NCBI GenBank assembly: GCA_951640195.1
Contig: OX621168.1
Location: 1,736,001-1,800,000, forward strand
Length of the DNA stretch: 64,000 nt
Direction: 5' to 3'
DNA from: Porpolomopsis calyptriformis
Taxonomy: Eukaryota > Basidiomycota > Agaricomycetes > Agaricales > Hygrophoraceae
The translations under genes and the position numbers were made by a program. The notes under the pieces were generated by a model that saw nothing but the letters and a program-made list of their open reading frames with translations, did not search any database and was not told the origin of the DNA. Every line of letters begins with the position of its first letter. Within the stretch, counting starts at the first letter, position 1. Below, piece after piece: positions 1-11,288 of this stretch.

Positions 1-1650
1 ATCGCGGCAAGCAGAGATGGGAAAGTAGTTGCGGCTATCAGTCTACAAAACGAAGTCGCCGTCTGGCGTATGGTCAACCACTCACACATCCAGATCGACA
101 CCACAGACATTTTACTGCGCACCGCGAGTACATCATTCGCGCCTTCCACTCTTACGGCTGTTGCCGTTGACATGACTGGGAAATTTTGCGCCGTCGGAAC
201 CGGGGCTGGGATAATCGCCGTTTGGGTGATATCGGAGGAATTCGCCCAACCATTACCCCATCTCAAACTAAACGATTTCCCACCTGGTATTGTAGAGCTC
301 CAGTTCATTAGCAGGCAAACCAAACCGCGTCCTGTATCTGGTGTAGACACAGGTTCTGCTTCCGACTCCGTTAACCTTCTCGCGATTTACGACAATGGTG
401 TCGCTGCCGAGTGGAGTGTTGGCATGGTCGGCCAGGTTACATATATCACCCCATCTCACCAAGGTATTGTTATCAAGTCACTGGCATTGCGTGTCGAGGC
501 AGATGAACGGTCACTGGTCGCACACGCAATGGACGACGGCACGGTTGAGCTTACTGAAGTTGAGGAATCTGATTTCTTGCTCACGCCCGGCTTTTGCGTG
601 CAAGGGGGAAGTCACTCCGACTTGGTCTCCGTGGTGCACGCTTGCCGTGCACAGATAGGGGGGCGGTCGCGTCTTATCGTCGGTGTCGCCACCGAGGCTG
701 GAGTTGTTTCCATCTGGGATGGTCTGACCAGCGAGTGTATATCTATCCTGGACGAGTCATTTGGGGGAATCAATGGTCTCCGACTGTCGCCCATTCCGTG
801 TGAAACATGTCATTATTGTGGGGAGCTGCCCTTCGAGAGTTTTGCCATCTCGATATCGGTTGAACATATCGTTCTTTTCTATAAAGCATGTATCTCTGCC
901 CAGAACCGACGATGCTCATGTGCAAGAGGTCAACCACGTCAAGTGTCGGCCCCCATTCTCCGCGGTCGTCAGTCTCGAAGTGGCAGTATGGTTGCTTCTG
1001 TCGCTTCGTCACCTTTGATGCCTCGAGTAAAATTGCCTCCCCCATTCGATGCCTCGCCATTCCCAATTTCCGGCCATGGCGTCCACTCCAAGAGGGCGTC
1101 CGAGAAGGATTCACTCCGTCGGGCTTCCGAAGTTCTACCACTTCCAATCGCTCTAGACGAAAACGAGCTGTCGCATCCGTTAGGACCATCGGATTTCCCT
1201 GGGTCATTGTTACTGACCCAGCAAGGATCGATCTGGCAAAAGCTTCTCATCACAAGAATTGCAGACACGACGTGTGAAAAGGGCAGCTGGAATGTTTCGA
1301 ACCATATAGTGGTGGGTGTACGACGAAAGCTTCGCCGTGGACAGTGGCGATCAAAAGATGCAGCGATAGCACCGCAAACACTCCCACCTTCTCAGGGGTT
1401 GACTGCTGCGACTCTGGACCGATGGGAGCTATGGACATTCGATCCGCTTACATTGCGACTACAAAGTTCTTCATTAACATCTCTCGTAGATAAGCAAACT
1501 GTAATCGCGTCATCCTCACGGACATCTTCACCAAAGGATCGCGTTCCTCGTTTGCCCTTCAATCATGTTTTCCCTTTGCTTGTCCGTGGCTCTCACGGTC
1601 TCGTTGGTTTCGGTAATACGGTTGGTGTGTTTAGTTTTTCAGCGTCATGA
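1..1650 (+). CDS. WD40-like repeat protein, 5' end cut by window edge
   Basis: An open frame runs from base 1 (in frame with the internal ATG at 70) to the stop at 1648-1650, about 549 residues, so the true start lies outside the window. Phrases such as GTGAGIIAVWV and AGVVSIWDG look like WD40 blades (Trp-Asp-type ends), so this is probably the C-terminal part of a beta-propeller protein. The middle has a Cys-rich patch (HYCGE...RRCSCARG) followed by a Ser/Pro-rich low-complexity stretch, then a conserved-looking tail rich in hydrophobic residues. No intron is needed in the visible part. I do not recognise an orthologue. A scaffold role is the family default, not something the sequence proves. 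Confidence 0.6.
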   Translation: MAASRDGKVVAAISLQNEVAVWRMVNHSHIQIDTTDILLRTASTSFAPSTLTAVAVDMTGKFCAVGTGAGIIAVWVISEEFAQPLPHLKLNDFPPGIVELQFISRQTKPRPVSGVDTGSASDSVNLLAIYDNGVAAEWSVGMVGQVTYITPSHQGIVIKSLALRVEADERSLVAHAMDDGTVELTEVEESDFLLTPGFCVQGGSHSDLVSVVHACRAQIGGRSRLIVGVATEAGVVSIWDGLTSECISILDESFGGINGLRLSPIPCETCHYCGELPFESFAISISVEHIVLFYKACISAQNRRCSCARGQPRQVSAPILRGRQSRSGSMVASVASSPLMPRVKLPPPFDASPFPISGHGVHSKRASEKDSLRRASEVLPLPIALDENELSHPLGPSDFPGSLLLTQQGSIWQKLLITRIADTTCEKGSWNVSNHIVVGVRRKLRRGQWRSKDAAIAPQTLPPSQGLTAATLDRWELWTFDPLTLRLQSSSLTSLVDKQTVIASSSRTSSPKDRVPRLPFNHVFPLLVRGSHGLVGFGNTVGVFSFSAS

Positions 1651-2053
1651 CACGAGCATGGTTCGCTGCTTGTATTATTACGATTAGACCTTAGTAGACA
1701 ACATGATCATAGCACGTGCGATATATCACAACCTCTCTCTCGATGATAGCTTCAGAGATCTGCGAGACAAGACAGGACCTGAACCTAACACAACGCAACC
1801 TTCGAGTTCAACTACCAGTGGTGGAGAACTTCAGCAATTGACGGATGACGCTGTCTAATGAACTCTGGATTCAGACAGGATAGATATTTCCCCATGACCC
1901 CACAGATTTCGTGAGAGATAGCACAACTATGTCCTTTGATAAGATAAGATCGCTGTTCCCAATCAAGATCTAGCACAGGTTAAGGTTACCACTGATTGCT
2001 ATCGGCAGTGCAAAGGTACGAACAGCCATTCCCCCTTTCTCCCTCTTTCACCC
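1651..2053. other. Intergenic region, nothing recognised
   Basis: About 400 bases between the WD40-like gene and the spartin-like gene. It presumably holds the 3' end of the first and the promoter of the second. The stretch just before the ATG at 2054 is pyrimidine-rich (ccccctttctccctctttcacc), a common fungal 5' leader. No RNA gene or repeat was seen. Confidence 0.5.
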
Positions 2054-3637
2054 ATGTCTACAACCCAACCTGACGCCTTTCTCCTCCTCACCTTGCACAA
2101 CGCCACCATCAGGACGCCCACAGCCACCCACACCGGTGTTCTCAATCTCCAATGCGTCACCGTCGCCCGTCCCGATTCCTCACCGACGCCCATCGACCGG
2201 GAGGTCTTCCTCGTTCTCAATATAACCCCTTTCGAGACACCCATAGACCCCTGTCGCGTCATACACACCTCCAGGGACGGCTCGGGCAACCGCACTTATA
2301 CCTTTGATGGCACCGACATCGATCCGTCCGATCTGGTGCTTACCATCGCTCCCCCACCGGTGGGTGCCGCCTCCTTCGAGGAAGACATCGGGGCGTTTGA
2401 GAGTATACTAGCGCAATATGCTGATTTCCGTCGTGCCGTTTCGGCTAGCAACAACGCCTCCTCTTCCTCCGGCCCGGTTCCCTCGACAAGCAGCGGCAGC
2501 GGTCTCGGATCGATCGTCACTACTGGCGTACCAAGCGACCTCAGGGGGCAGCTCATTTTGGTGAACGAAGCCAGCGGTGAACTGGTTGGAGGGATCGATA
2601 AGAAGTTCCGTATACATGAAGATCCCATGCTTTATGAACGCGGACATGAGAATGATCCTGTCCTAATTGAAATCCCTGAGGGTAAGGAAATCGACGCCCT
2701 CGAGGTGTTTGCGCGTGCCGTGCCTCGCGAACAACATGATTGGATAACACAGTCCGCCACAGTCATCAGGCGAGTGCTCTCTTTTTTCTGTGATTCACAC
2801 TTTCTAATCGTGTCATGCTATGCGCAGCCACGCAATCTCTTCGACTACCAACGTCCTCCTCACAAGCATCACCTCCGTAGCATCCCACTACATCTCCAAG
2901 TCCCGCCCCTCCTCTCCAGGCCCCGCCGGCACGCCTCCCGCACTCCCCCCACGCGCCCTCGCCTTCCTCACCTCCGCAACCACCCGAAAGGGTCTCACAG
3001 GCGTGCACGCCCTCAGCCAGACCGCCGTCCACGTCAGCTCTGCCACCGTCTCGCTCATCAACCGCATGATCAACCGCGCCGTCGGCGGAAAACCCAAAGG
3101 GGACCGCCGATCCGCTTACTACAATCACACCAACACGCTGTCCCCGACGGTAGCTCCCCGCAGCCCGTCGCCTGCTCCCGGATCGCCACCGCCCTACTCT
3201 CCTAGGTCGTCGCGGAAACCTGACCTCCCCCCACGTCGGACTTCGTCTCCGTCGTCGCCGGCGAAGACAGCCACGACGACGACGGGGGCGCCTCAGCCTC
3301 CGCCTCTCCCCCCGCGTACACTTTCTACGAAAGACAAACTCATCTTGTCGGCTGATCTGATCTTATCCACACTCGACCAGTCGGCCAAACAACTCCTTAA
3401 TGTGTCAGGCGAGAGGCTCGGCGCCGTTGTTGGACATAAGTACGTTCCTTTTCTTTTCTTGAGAAGACCATCGGATGAATGGATGATAGGTACGGGTCTG
3501 TAGCTGGGCAAAATACTGTTCTCGCGACTGACACTATGCGGAACGCCGTCCTTGTGTATATTGACATGAGAGGGATTGGGAGGAAAGCACTCTTACGCAC
3601 GGCTGGAAAGGAATTTATCAAGGCAAGAGCAACTTAG
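2054..3637 (+). CDS. Spartin/senescence-domain protein
   Basis: Three exons: 2054-2769, 2828-3439 and 3490-3637, giving about 491 residues. The N-terminal half is a globular beta-rich region ending in VFARAVPREQHDWI. The C-terminal half (SHYISKSRP..., SLINRMINRAVGG, SADLILSTLDQSAKQLL and a closing VYIDMRGIGRKALL) matches the senescence/spartin-associated domain, split by a Pro/Ser-rich linker. In animals and plants such proteins bind lipid droplets or membranes; the role in fungi is inferred. Intron 1 uses a GC donor (CAG|GCGAGT to GCAG). No GT donor in the right phase fits, and the spliced join reads TVI-SHAIS. Intron 2 is an ordinary GT-AG intron of 50 nt. The start is the first ATG after a pyrimidine-rich leader. 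Confidence 0.75.
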
Positions 3638-3818
3638 AGTATGTGAGTACCCTTATATGCCTGTCCGGAGGGAAACAATGTTTTTTTTTTGTTTTGTATT
3701 TGTAAACTATCCAATGTGTTTGTGTATCCTGGTTTCTTGTTGCATGGTGTCTAATTCGAGCATGATGGTATATCAACAGACGACACACTAGCAGGACCAA
3801 TTCTTATCGCTTCGAAGG

Positions 3819-4901
3819 TTATTGGGTCTTGGACTTCACGACAGTTCTGGTGGCTTGCTCCCGGAAATTCCTGATAGTTCGACTGGCGAACATGACGGCC
3901 AAGATGGCGGCACAAGCCGCCCGGGCCACATCGGGATCGACGGCTTCTACTGCCACCCTGGACTTCTCGTTGTCGTCGGCGGTTATACTTACCGGAAGGC
4001 CGCCCGTGAAGAAGGCGTGGACGAGGAAGGTGTGCGCATCTGCCCAGAAGGGCTGGGAGTGGGTGAGGAGGGCGTAGATGCCGGTGATGAGAGGTGCGGA
4101 CCAGATGTCTGTCGTCGTCCATCCGTAAGGGCGGAGCTCGGGTGGGGTGGTGACGGTGAGGGCGGTCGGTTGGAGGAAAGAGAGGAGGTTGGCTAGGAAG
4201 AATCCACCGTTGGTTGTCACCTAGAGAGGGAGGGTCAGGATATCAGTTGTCAGCTGGAAGGGGGGGAGGGGTATTGCGAGGGACGGAAGAAGAGGTTGAT
4301 GTGGCGTCAAGGATGAAACGGGAGGCGTTGGTTTTATGTTTATTCTGAGGAGACGTACGAGGGATGTCAGGAGGAGTGTCCAAGGGGACGTAGCTATTGC
4401 GGATGAGGGGTGTGTGATGACCAGGGGAGGGACGAGGGTACAAAGGAGCATGGAGCGGGTGAACGCGTCTAGGATGGCGAGGGGAAGTTCTGACTCTAAG
4501 GATGGGGGTGGGACGAAGGGGAGGGAATCGACGATGGCTTGGACGATTATGTAGAGAGTTGGAACGATGCCGGATATGAGGAATGACGGGGTACGACCGA
4601 TCAAAGGACCTGGATGAGAGATTATTGGATGGTGAGAGTGGAAAAGATAAAGATACGGACTGATCATGGTTTCGCCACCGTAGACGATGAGAAGGGTAGT
4701 TGCTAAACTCCTGGTGAAAGAGACATCCTCGAGGGAAGACTTTCCATGACTAGAGAGATGCTTGGCGTATAATATATCCTTTATCTGTCTAAGGATGATG
4801 CAGAGACGAATGGCTGCGAGGACGTCGAGGGTATTGAGACCAAGGAGGAGGGGATGAAGGGTATAGTTGAATGATTCTACGACTGGGACGAGGACGGACA
4901 T
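3819..4901 (-). CDS. Multi-pass membrane protein of unknown function
   Basis: Exons (transcript order) 4901-4661, 4609-4359 and 4220-3819 give 297 residues with GT-AG introns of 51 and 138 nt. The protein has several hydrophobic segments: around residues 10-35 (LHPLLLGLNTLDVLAAIRL), 60-80 (LATTLLIVYGGETMI), 90-115 (LISGIVPTLYIIVQAIV), 140-165 and near VTTNGGFFLANLLSFL. A short basic C-terminus (TRTVVKSKTQ) follows. The GGETM and NGGFF glycine pairs inside membrane spans vaguely recall TRIC-type cation channels, but I cannot assign it to that family. It is divergent with the NB-ARC-TPR gene, start to start only 69 bp apart, so the two probably share a promoter region. Confidence 0.65.
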
Positions 4902-4970
4902 GATGATGGTTATCGGCAGGCTAAGAATAAGCTCTGATGGCGGACGGCAGTGTTTTCCTCAACTCTCATC

Positions 4971-7900
4971 ATGACAAGCGATTCATCTGATTTCAACATG
5001 ATCAGCGGCGAGACCGTCGATGCCAGTCACGGCCTCTTCAACTCCATCGCAGGTAATCAGTACAACATCGCAGGTGATCAATACATCGCCGCGCTTCCGC
5101 AAGGTTAGTGGAATGCTATCGATCTGATAATCAGCCTTGCTGCCTGCATGGTACTAACATTTGTGTTCTAGACTCGGACTCACAACCACCATCGTCCGTC
5201 AATGATGCCCCAATTGATATACTCTCTGTTCATTTTACAGGCAGAGGAAATGAGTTGAACATTTTAGAGGAGGTATTTGGTCTGGCCTTAGGCGATATTC
5301 CGATCCGTTGTGCCGTCCATGGGATGCCTGGTCTCGGGAAAACTCAACTAATTTTGCGTTACGCAAAACTGTCATTCGAACGTGGTCGATACTCACATGT
5401 GTTCTGGGTATCGGCTACCAGCATCGATAAGTTGTACCAAGGACTTGCGAAGATTCTAGATCTTATCCGTCACCGTGATCGTTATCTTCGAGAACAGAAT
5501 GCAAAATTAACTGCGGCGCGGCTGTGGTTAGAAGACTCAGACGGGAATGACAATATAAACTGGCTTCTTGTGCTTGACAATGTTGATATCGATACTCTTG
5601 GCTTCCTTCGCGAACATCTCCCTCGGAAGAACCGAAAAGGAAACATTCTTTTTACTACTCGCACGGCCGATGTCGCTGAGGAATTGGTCAGTGCGGGAGG
5701 AGAACGGCATCGGACGTTGGAACTTGGGACCTTAGACCTACAGGAATCCACCGACCTTCTCTTCAAAGATGCAGGTATCAATCCTGGAACCGTAACGCCT
5801 TCTATGACAAGCCAAGCTGAAGAACTTGTTGGATGTGTTGGTCGTTTACCCTTGGCTACTGTTCAAGCAGCGTCATTTATGAAACAAACCCACACTTCTC
5901 TTGACACTATGCTTGGCTTGTACAAGAATGAAAGAAAGATAGAAGTGAGTTCGCTCTATTTAGATATGGCTTGTATCAAATGTAAAATGTATATTTCTTC
6001 CCACAGGTTATTCGATGGGAGAACCGTTTGACTGGTTATGAGCAGCGATCGGTTGCAAAAGCATTTGCAAACCAATTCGACCAACTGATCAAGGAATCGC
6101 CTCATGTCAGCAATCTCATGAAAATGCTTTCATTCCTTGACCCGGAAAATATACCAGTGAAGATGATTGTCGGCGGAGCCATTGAGTGGTTGCAATCTCA
6201 GCGCCAACCACCAAGTGTCTCACCTTCCATTGAACCGATTTCTCGCATATCATTGCCACTCCATTCATTGCTCACACTTATCGTCTCGCCGATCGAGTGC
6301 AAAGTTGCTTTGCAAAGACTCCAGGCCTTGTCCTTGGTTGAATACCGGAGGACTACTGGAGAGCCGTCATTGCGAATCCACGATTTGATCCAATTCCTGA
6401 TGCAAGAAATTGCCAAGCAAGAAGAATCTTACCATGACTGGCTCCAATCATCGACATCGCTTCTCTGTTGCTCGTTCCGACAAGTAATACATCCTGACTA
6501 CCCGCAATGGTGGGCTGAATGCGAAAGTTTCATGCCCCATGTTCAATCCTTCAATCAAAAATGGAACGATATCGATTCACCAAATCTCGAGTTAAGTCGG
6601 GCCAACGAACGGATCGCAGAGTATTTGAATAGTCGGGGGAGATACAATGAAGCGGAAGCATTGTGCCAGGTTGTACTCGAAAGGAACGAGAGGCTACTAG
6701 GTGTTGATCATTTAGACACGCTGGCCATAGTGGACCGCTTCGCAGATGTTTACCGGTTTCAAGGCCGATATAGCAAAGCGGAGGTACTCAACAACCGCGT
6801 GTTAACAAACAGGGCAAAGCTCTCAGGAGCTAGCCACCCAGATGTGCTTTCGTCGATGAATAATCTGGCACTTCTTTATGGATGCCAAGGACGATACCAG
6901 GAGGCGGACGTGCTTCACAAGCAGGCTTTAGCTTGTAGAGAGAAGCAGTTGGGAGTTGATCACTTGGACACACTCTCGTCAATGAACAATCTTGCGCTTA
7001 TTTATAAATTGCAAGCACGCTTTGACGAAGCCGAGGAACTTTATAAGCGGGCCTTAGTGGGAAGAGAGGACCAGCTAGGGACGGATCATCCTGATACGTT
7101 GATGACGATGAATAACCTTGCTTGTCTCTATCAATCACAATGTCGTTACGATGAAGCCGAAATATTGTTTGGGCGAACTCTATCGGGTGAAGAAAAGACT
7201 CTGGGAGTCCAGCATCCCACTACGTTGGTGACAGTGTATCATCTTGCTTCTCTCTACAAATCACAAGGGCGGTACAATGAAGCTGAATTACTTGGCCAGC
7301 GCGACTTGATGGGCAGCGAGATGCTTCTTGGAACGGACCATCCCGAAACACTTGCATCAATGCATGGTCTCGCCCTTACTTATGTCAAACAAGGACGATA
7401 CGACAAAGCCGAAGCACTGTACGATCGAGCTTTATTGGGCTCAGAAAAGAGACTGGGAGCCGATCATCCAGATACGTTGACGACTGTGCACAACCTTGCG
7501 TCCGTCTATCGATCACAATACCAGTATAGCGAAGCTGAATTACTTGGCCAGCGAGCCTTGACAGGCCGTGAGATGGGTCTTGGAGCTGATCATCCCGACA
7601 CGCTGTTGTCAATGAATAACCTTGCTCTTACTTATGTCAAGCAAGGACGATACGACAAAGCCGAAGCACTATACGATCGAGCTTTATTGGGCTCAGAAAA
7701 GAGACTGGGAGCCGATCATCCAGATACGTTGACGACGGTGCACAACCTTGCGTCCGTCTATCGATCACAATACCGGTATAGCGAAGCTGACTCACTTGGC
7801 CAGCGAGCCTTGACAGGCCGTGAGATGGGTCTTGGAACTGATCATCCCGACACGCTGTTGTCGATGAATAACCTTGCTCTTACTTATGTCAAGCAAGGAC

Positions 7901-8583
7901 GATACGACGAAGCCGAAGCACTGTATAAGCGAGCTTTAGTCGGCAATGAACAGAGGCTGGGAGCCGATCATCCAGATACGTTGACGACGGCGCATAACCT
8001 TGCGTCTGTCTATCGATCACAATACCGGTATAGCGAAGCTGAGTCACTTGGCCAGCAAGCCTTGACAGGCCGTGAGATGGGTCTTGGAGCTGATCATCCC
8101 GATACACTGTCGTCAATGAATAATCTCGCCCTTATTTATGACGATCAAGGACGGTACGAGGAAGCTGAAGCACTGTATAAGCGAGCTTTAATCGGCAAAG
8201 AAAAGCGTTTGGGAGCCGATCATCCCGATACATTGACGACAGTGTATAATCTTGCTCTTCTCTGTCGATCAAAAGAGCACTATGGTGAAGCCGAAGCGCT
8301 CTTCAAACGGAGCTTAGCGGGCGACAAGAAGAACTTGGGACCCGATCACCCCTCTACGTTGATGACGGTGGATGAGCTTGGCTACCTTTATCTGCTTCAA
8401 AAACGATATGATGAGGCGGAGGCATTATTGAAGCGGGCCTTGGTTGGTAGAAAAACGCAGCTGGGGGTTGATCACAGGGATACGTTGACTACGACAGAAG
8501 CTCTCACTGATCTCTATCGATCGCAAGGGCGGCATAGCGAGGCGGATGCACTGTCTGATCACATCAGCCCTCGTACTGGATAA
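4971..8583 (+). CDS. NLR-like STAND protein: NB-ARC plus TPR array (copy 1)
   Basis: Exons 4971-5103, 5172-5944 and 6007-8583 give 1160 residues. The short first exon encodes a Gly/Asn/Gln-rich leader with a doubled motif (SIAGNQYN, NIAGDQYI). Exon 2 holds an NB-ARC-type NTPase: P-loop GMPGLGKTQ near residue 95, Walker B-like WLLVLDNVD, an ILFTTRT strand and the GLPL-like GRLPLATVQ. After a helical linker, about fifteen 42-residue kinesin-light-chain-type TPRs (YDEAEALYKRAL...LGADHPDTL) run from about residue 510 to the end. The family is known for ligand-triggered oligomerisation in fungal incompatibility and immunity-like responses; the ligand here is unknown. Three consecutive 252-bp units in the array are nearly identical, pointing to recent expansion. 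The downstream intergenic DNA is duplicated near the second TPR-NLR gene. Confidence 0.85.
7369..8124 (+). repeat. Three 252-bp tandem units inside the TPR array
   Basis: Starting near 7369, 7621 and 7873, the same double-TPR unit (84 codons) repeats three times with very few base changes; recognisable copies of cttacttatgtcaa lie at 7375, 7627 and 7879. The neighbouring TPRs follow the same consensus but have diverged more. This is a higher-order repeat within the coding sequence and is in frame throughout. Confidence 0.85.
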
Positions 8584-8626
8584 CTGTGGGCGGAGGGGTT
8601 GATGAAATGCGATGTAAAGGTATATT

Positions 8627-8650
8627 CACTATCACTATCACTATCACTAT
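8627..8650 (+). repeat. Hexanucleotide microsatellite (CACTAT)x4
   Basis: Four perfect tandem copies of CACTAT, read directly from the sequence. Confidence 0.9.
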
Positions 8651-8751
8651 AGCGTGTGGACCTGACTTACCTTACGGTTCTTGATACCTGTAGGATTGTT
8701 GATTCCGCTCTTCTGGAGATGTGCCGCCTGGTGGATTTCACGATTCAAGGG

Positions 8752-8880
8752 AGGATCTCGAAAGTTGCACTCGTTATGATCAAGTCAATATGTGTGGAAG
8801 GTGTGATGTTGAGGGGATCATTCGGAGAGGCAAAGCAACCATCTGAATGTTTAACAGCAGGACAGGCGACCGAGTGGGTG
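8752..8880 (+). repeat. Dispersed repeat, copy A
   Basis: By eye this stretch aligns with 26683-26810 in the same orientation. Shared blocks include GATCTC-AAA, TCAATATGTGTGG/TCGATATGTGTGG, GTGATGTT, AGGGGA-CATTCGGA and AGCAGGA. It sits just downstream of TPR-NLR copy 1, while copy B sits just upstream of TPR-NLR copy 2. Confidence 0.6.
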
Positions 8881-8991
8881 GCCGTGTGTACTTGTACATT
8901 TATTGCTATACATCTCAACTTTTAATAATCCAAGGCGACACAGGACAAGATGAATCATGGCGAGTTCAGATAGATACGTCAAAGGCAAACA

Positions 8992-10527
8992 TCACTTCCC
9001 ATTGATAATAAGGCTCTTCACAGTGGGGCAAGCTTTACGCACCGCCTGGATCAATGCGGTCCGCTCATCGACTCGATGGTAATCGCATCTCACGCAACCG
9101 CAGTCACGTCCAATCGATAGCTCTTCAAGCTCCCAAAACCGCTGTCCTAGCCACGCTGCTACACACTCTCGCTTCTCGCTCGATTTAAGATTATCATCAC
9201 ACAGACCAGTGTTGAGTGCGACACTCTTCACAAGATACCGCCACTGGCTGGCCTTGTCTTGCTTATCTACCGCTTGGTCTCCTTCCCCGTCTGGACCCCA
9301 CTGATGAATGGTCTGGTCAAAGTCGAGAGCGATGTCGAGGTGGAGAGTGACCTTGCTCTCTCTTGTCAGGTCAACGAACGCAGCGTTAAGTTTGCACGAT
9401 TCTGTAGGACGGGAAGAGTACTGGGCTTGGATCGAGGTCGTGATGGACTCCAGGTTAGGTAGTTTTGTCAATTTGAGGAGGGTGACGATTTCAAGATCGG
9501 CGGTCAGTGTCCTTAGGTTGGGTAAAAGGAACTTGGGTGGGGTGGTGTTGGTCTCGGATGGGAGAGAACGGAGATCGAGTGTCTTCACTGACGGGTGATG
9601 GGTGAGGAAATTCGAAAGGACTGACCTGCCGATTCGACAATGGGATATACTCAGCTTGGAAAGCTTGGGTAGTCTGAGATCGCGAAGAAGGGCGGCCCAC
9701 ATATCAGGGCTCAGAGACGTGAATGCGATAGACAGAGCAGTGAGGTGGGATTTATTAAGAACGGAAATTGGTAGGAAGGAATAATGGTCGATTCTGCTGA
9801 AAAGATAAGGATTGGGAATGTCAAAAAAAGAAAGAAACAAGGAGACATACTTCATAATCCATGGGGGCCTGTGCATCGCGGTACGAATCGTGTTCACTGG
9901 TTGTGACAAGAAAGACAGTCTTTTCCGTTCATTCTTATGCAGTTCTCCACCCAAGAACCCGCCTGCAGGCGAGTCACCGTGCCGCAACGTTATCGCCGTG
10001 CACGACTTGCTCAGGAGAGTCTTGAGAAGGCCAGAGAACGCCTCTGTCCATTTCTCGACGGTGACGGTGGGGTTATGGAGGTATATCCAGTGAAAGACAA
10101 GCGTGGCCTCGTTGACAGAGGACATGCGCGACACCAGACGGTCCAGGCTGCGCACTTGGCCAAGGACCGTCGAGTTCATGGCCGGAAACTCGCAAAGGAG
10201 GTGGTTGATCGAGTGGGTGAGGATCGATTTGCGAAGGACGGGGAGGATGGAGAAGGTGGTGGTGCGTATGGTTATGTTGCAGGCCGAATGCTTGTCGTGG
10301 CCGTCTAGGACGTTCATTCGCCAGAGACATATGGGCAGAGCAAGGAGGTGCAAACGGCGTGAAAGGAAGGCGAGTGAAAGGAGTTGCTCAGTATCGAGCT
10401 CCTTCAGGATTGGCATGAGGAGCTCATTGGGAAGATCGAGGAGCCCGGTTGGAGCGGTGGGCATTTTGGAATTCGTTCGGTCTCCCATCGTCGTTTTCGG
10501 GCAGGATGAGTGATAGCACAGCCTCAT
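8992..10527 (-). CDS. F-box protein
   Basis: Two exons, 10527-9851 and 9796-8992, joined across a 54-nt GT-AG intron whose length is a multiple of three, giving 493 residues. An F-box lies at about residues 28-68 (LLDLPNELLMPILKELDTEQ, then LSLAFLSRRLHLLALP). The rest has irregular leucine-rich repeats (LTALSIAFTSLS, LPKLSKLSISHC, VKTLDLRSLP, LPNLRTLTADL), expected to form the substrate-binding part of an SCF ubiquitin ligase. A C-terminal CGCVRCDYH cluster is notable. Agaricomycetes carry large lineage-specific F-box families and the gene at 60.9 kb is a relative. The first ATG is used, but an in-frame ATG 13 codons later (MGDRTNSK) would also keep the F-box intact. Confidence 0.8.
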   Translation of the reverse strand: MRLCYHSSCPKTTMGDRTNSKMPTAPTGLLDLPNELLMPILKELDTEQLLSLAFLSRRLHLLALPICLWRMNVLDGHDKHSACNITIRTTTFSILPVLRKSILTHSINHLLCEFPAMNSTVLGQVRSLDRLVSRMSSVNEATLVFHWIYLHNPTVTVEKWTEAFSGLLKTLLSKSCTAITLRHGDSPAGGFLGGELHKNERKRLSFLSQPVNTIRTAMHRPPWIMKYVSLFLSFFDIPNPYLFSRIDHYSFLPISVLNKSHLTALSIAFTSLSPDMWAALLRDLRLPKLSKLSISHCRIGRSVLSNFLTHHPSVKTLDLRSLPSETNTTPPKFLLPNLRTLTADLEIVTLLKLTKLPNLESITTSIQAQYSSRPTESCKLNAAFVDLTRESKVTLHLDIALDFDQTIHQWGPDGEGDQAVDKQDKASQWRYLVKSVALNTGLCDDNLKSSEKRECVAAWLGQRFWELEELSIGRDCGCVRCDYHRVDERTALIQAVRKACPTVKSLIINGK

Positions 10528-10570
10528 ATATCGTCTTTGGCTACCAAACTAAAGATGTATTATACGAAGA

Positions 10571-11288
10571 CTAAATCAAAGATATCTCGGGTGCCTAAAC
10601 GAAATCAGATTGATGAGGTTGGATGGGGGGCGAGCAAACGCTTACCTGGCCTCTCGTCTCAAATTCGACCCAGTCACCCGTCCCAATGGGTAAGAGCCCC
10701 ATGGTCCGGCACTTCCACAGCCCGACCGCCAACGTCAACATATTACATGCCAGATACGCCAGCTTCTGTAGTGGGAGGGTCATGACAGAGTCGGGATTAG
10801 CACGGGCTGGAGAAAACGACGCGAACGCTATCCAAAGAACATTCAGTCTGGGGTGTTTGTAAAAGAAGGGGCACGGACCAGCGTTCATCCCAGCAATATT
10901 CTTGAAGGGCGTGAGGAGAAGCATGAAGATGATCCCCATACTGAAGATCTGCACGCCGCCACCGGACATGTACAGCATGAAGGCCTGCATGGGCAACGAC
11001 TTGGCTGGGGATATCGCGAATTCCCATGCACGCTTTTCTCGAATTGCATTGTAGGAAGAAGCGGTAGCAGACACCTTTGTCGGAGCCTTGGACTACAGAC
11101 ATTGCATCTGAGGTAACTAACTGTGAGAGGTCCACTTACTGTTGCGGTTGATGTAGAGAAACCGGGTGGTGGTGGAAGGTTCTTCCACCTGGTTGAGATA
11201 AGTTCAAGATAAAGCGAGGGACGGAAGAGCTCACTAACTTTGAGTGTTCTACTGAAGAATAATAATGAAGGACGTGGTTGCTTGACAT
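10571..11288 (-). CDS. EMC4: ER membrane protein complex subunit 4
   Basis: Exons 11288-11239, 11188-11140, 11092-10646 and 10594-10571 give 189 residues, the usual length for Emc4. Diagnostic stretches are LPPPPGF near the N-terminus, AWEFAISPAKSLPMQAFMLY, the membrane span GVQIFSMGIIFMLLLTP, and the second span with GLWKCRTMGLLPIGTGDW. Emc4 is part of the EMC, the ER insertase for tail-anchored and multi-pass membrane proteins. All four exon joins keep phase with GT-AG introns of 47-51 nt, and the last exon encodes only seven residues (APEISLI). Single-copy housekeeping gene next to eRF1, same strand. Confidence 0.9.

Larger units (their letters stand above)
8584..8991. other. Intergenic region with microsatellite and a duplicated segment
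   Basis: About 400 bases between the first TPR-NLR gene and the F-box gene (tail-to-tail). It contains four copies of CACTAT at 8627-8650 and, from about 8752 to 8880, a segment similar to 26683-26810. The open frame at 8656-8925 has no family likeness and I do not call it a gene. Confidence 0.5.

Noticed and set aside
8656..8925. Open frame of 89 codons after the first TPR-NLR gene
   Set aside because: No ATG in a good context, no family likeness, and it lies over the dispersed repeat.
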